From NCBI GenBank assembly GCA_025361425.1, contig JANYAH010000202.1, positions 1 to 40,290 of the forward strand: a DNA stretch of 40,290 nt. The letters run 5' to 3'. Below the pieces are notes generated by a model. It was not told the origin of the DNA, ran no database searches, and worked only from the letters and a program-made list of their open reading frames with translations. This DNA comes from Candidatus Solibacter sp. Lineage in GTDB: Bacteria > Acidobacteriota > Terriglobia > Bryobacterales > Bryobacteraceae. A program made the translations under genes and the position numbers. This document shows, in pieces, positions 40,267 through 40,290 of the stretch (its first letter is position 1; every line of letters starts with the position of its first letter).

Positions 40267-40290
40267 AGAATCTTCGATGACTCCCGCGTC

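Overview
The window is GC-rich (roughly 60-65% by eye), densely coded on both strands and free of rRNA, tRNA, CRISPR or intact insertion sequences. Its gene content suggests a soil acidobacterium of the Solibacter/Bryobacter type. The indicators are an Oar-type TonB receptor with an N-terminal carboxypeptidase-regulatory domain, a CRTAC1/ASPIC FG-GAP protein, a secreted S46 dipeptidyl-peptidase followed by a very long Asp-box (VPS10-like) protein, a GH29 fucosidase with a Tat-like leader, and the mobile mystery A/B pair. This is inference from family content, not a computed placement.

Layout. 1-5200 (mainly +): a small helical protein, a CarD-like regulator, a YCII relic, a 34-codon leader coupled to an NRAMP-related metal transporter, an O-methyltransferase overlapping a TIR-domain protein with a P-loop-less NB-ARC-like remnant, and a secreted cupin. 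5180-7050: a PLP decarboxylase (-) and a damaged BrnT/CopG-antitoxin locus (+). 7180-10670 (-): tsaB coupled to a DUF5060-type secreted glycosidase-like protein, and a periplasmic tandem rhodanese. 10780-14890 (-): a tight five-gene run of patatin, small unknown, zinc-ribbon/AT-hook protein, alpha-L-fucosidase and GT21-like glycosyltransferase. 15000-20200 (+): S46 peptidase and Asp-box protein. 20200-21375 (+): an AT-rich island with the HTH/Fic pair behind a near-consensus promoter framed by inverted repeats. 21400-27000: metY (-), a frameshifted radical-SAM-like relic (+), and the 1132-residue Oar-type receptor (-) with its terminator. 27550-35260 (all -): dxs, an amber-interrupted small membrane gene, a 12-bp tandem repeat array, then an operon-like series transcribed as beta-barrel protein, TlpA thioredoxin, histidine kinase, response regulator and CRTAC1 protein. 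35260-40290: a C-rich/G-quadruplex-type tract beside an extended -10 promoter for a secreted lysozyme-fold-like protein, a 47-residue membrane protein, an exported alpha/beta hydrolase, a TonB-dependent receptor and a small membrane protein.

How the genes fit together. Most functions concern the cell envelope and scavenging of macromolecules: receptors at the outer membrane, peptidases and glycosidases outside or in the periplasm, and a two-component system apparently co-transcribed with exported proteins. Housekeeping genes (tsaB, dxs, metY) are scattered between them. At least four decayed genes (YCII, BrnT, the radical-SAM-like relic, the amber-split membrane gene) and two toxin-antitoxin-type loci mark points of turnover. 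The most promising places for something undescribed are the TIR protein with a vestigial nucleotide-binding domain, the OMP-TlpA-HK-RR-CRTAC1 operon, and the patatin/AT-hook/fucosidase/GT operon. None of these is proven to be a system by sequence alone.
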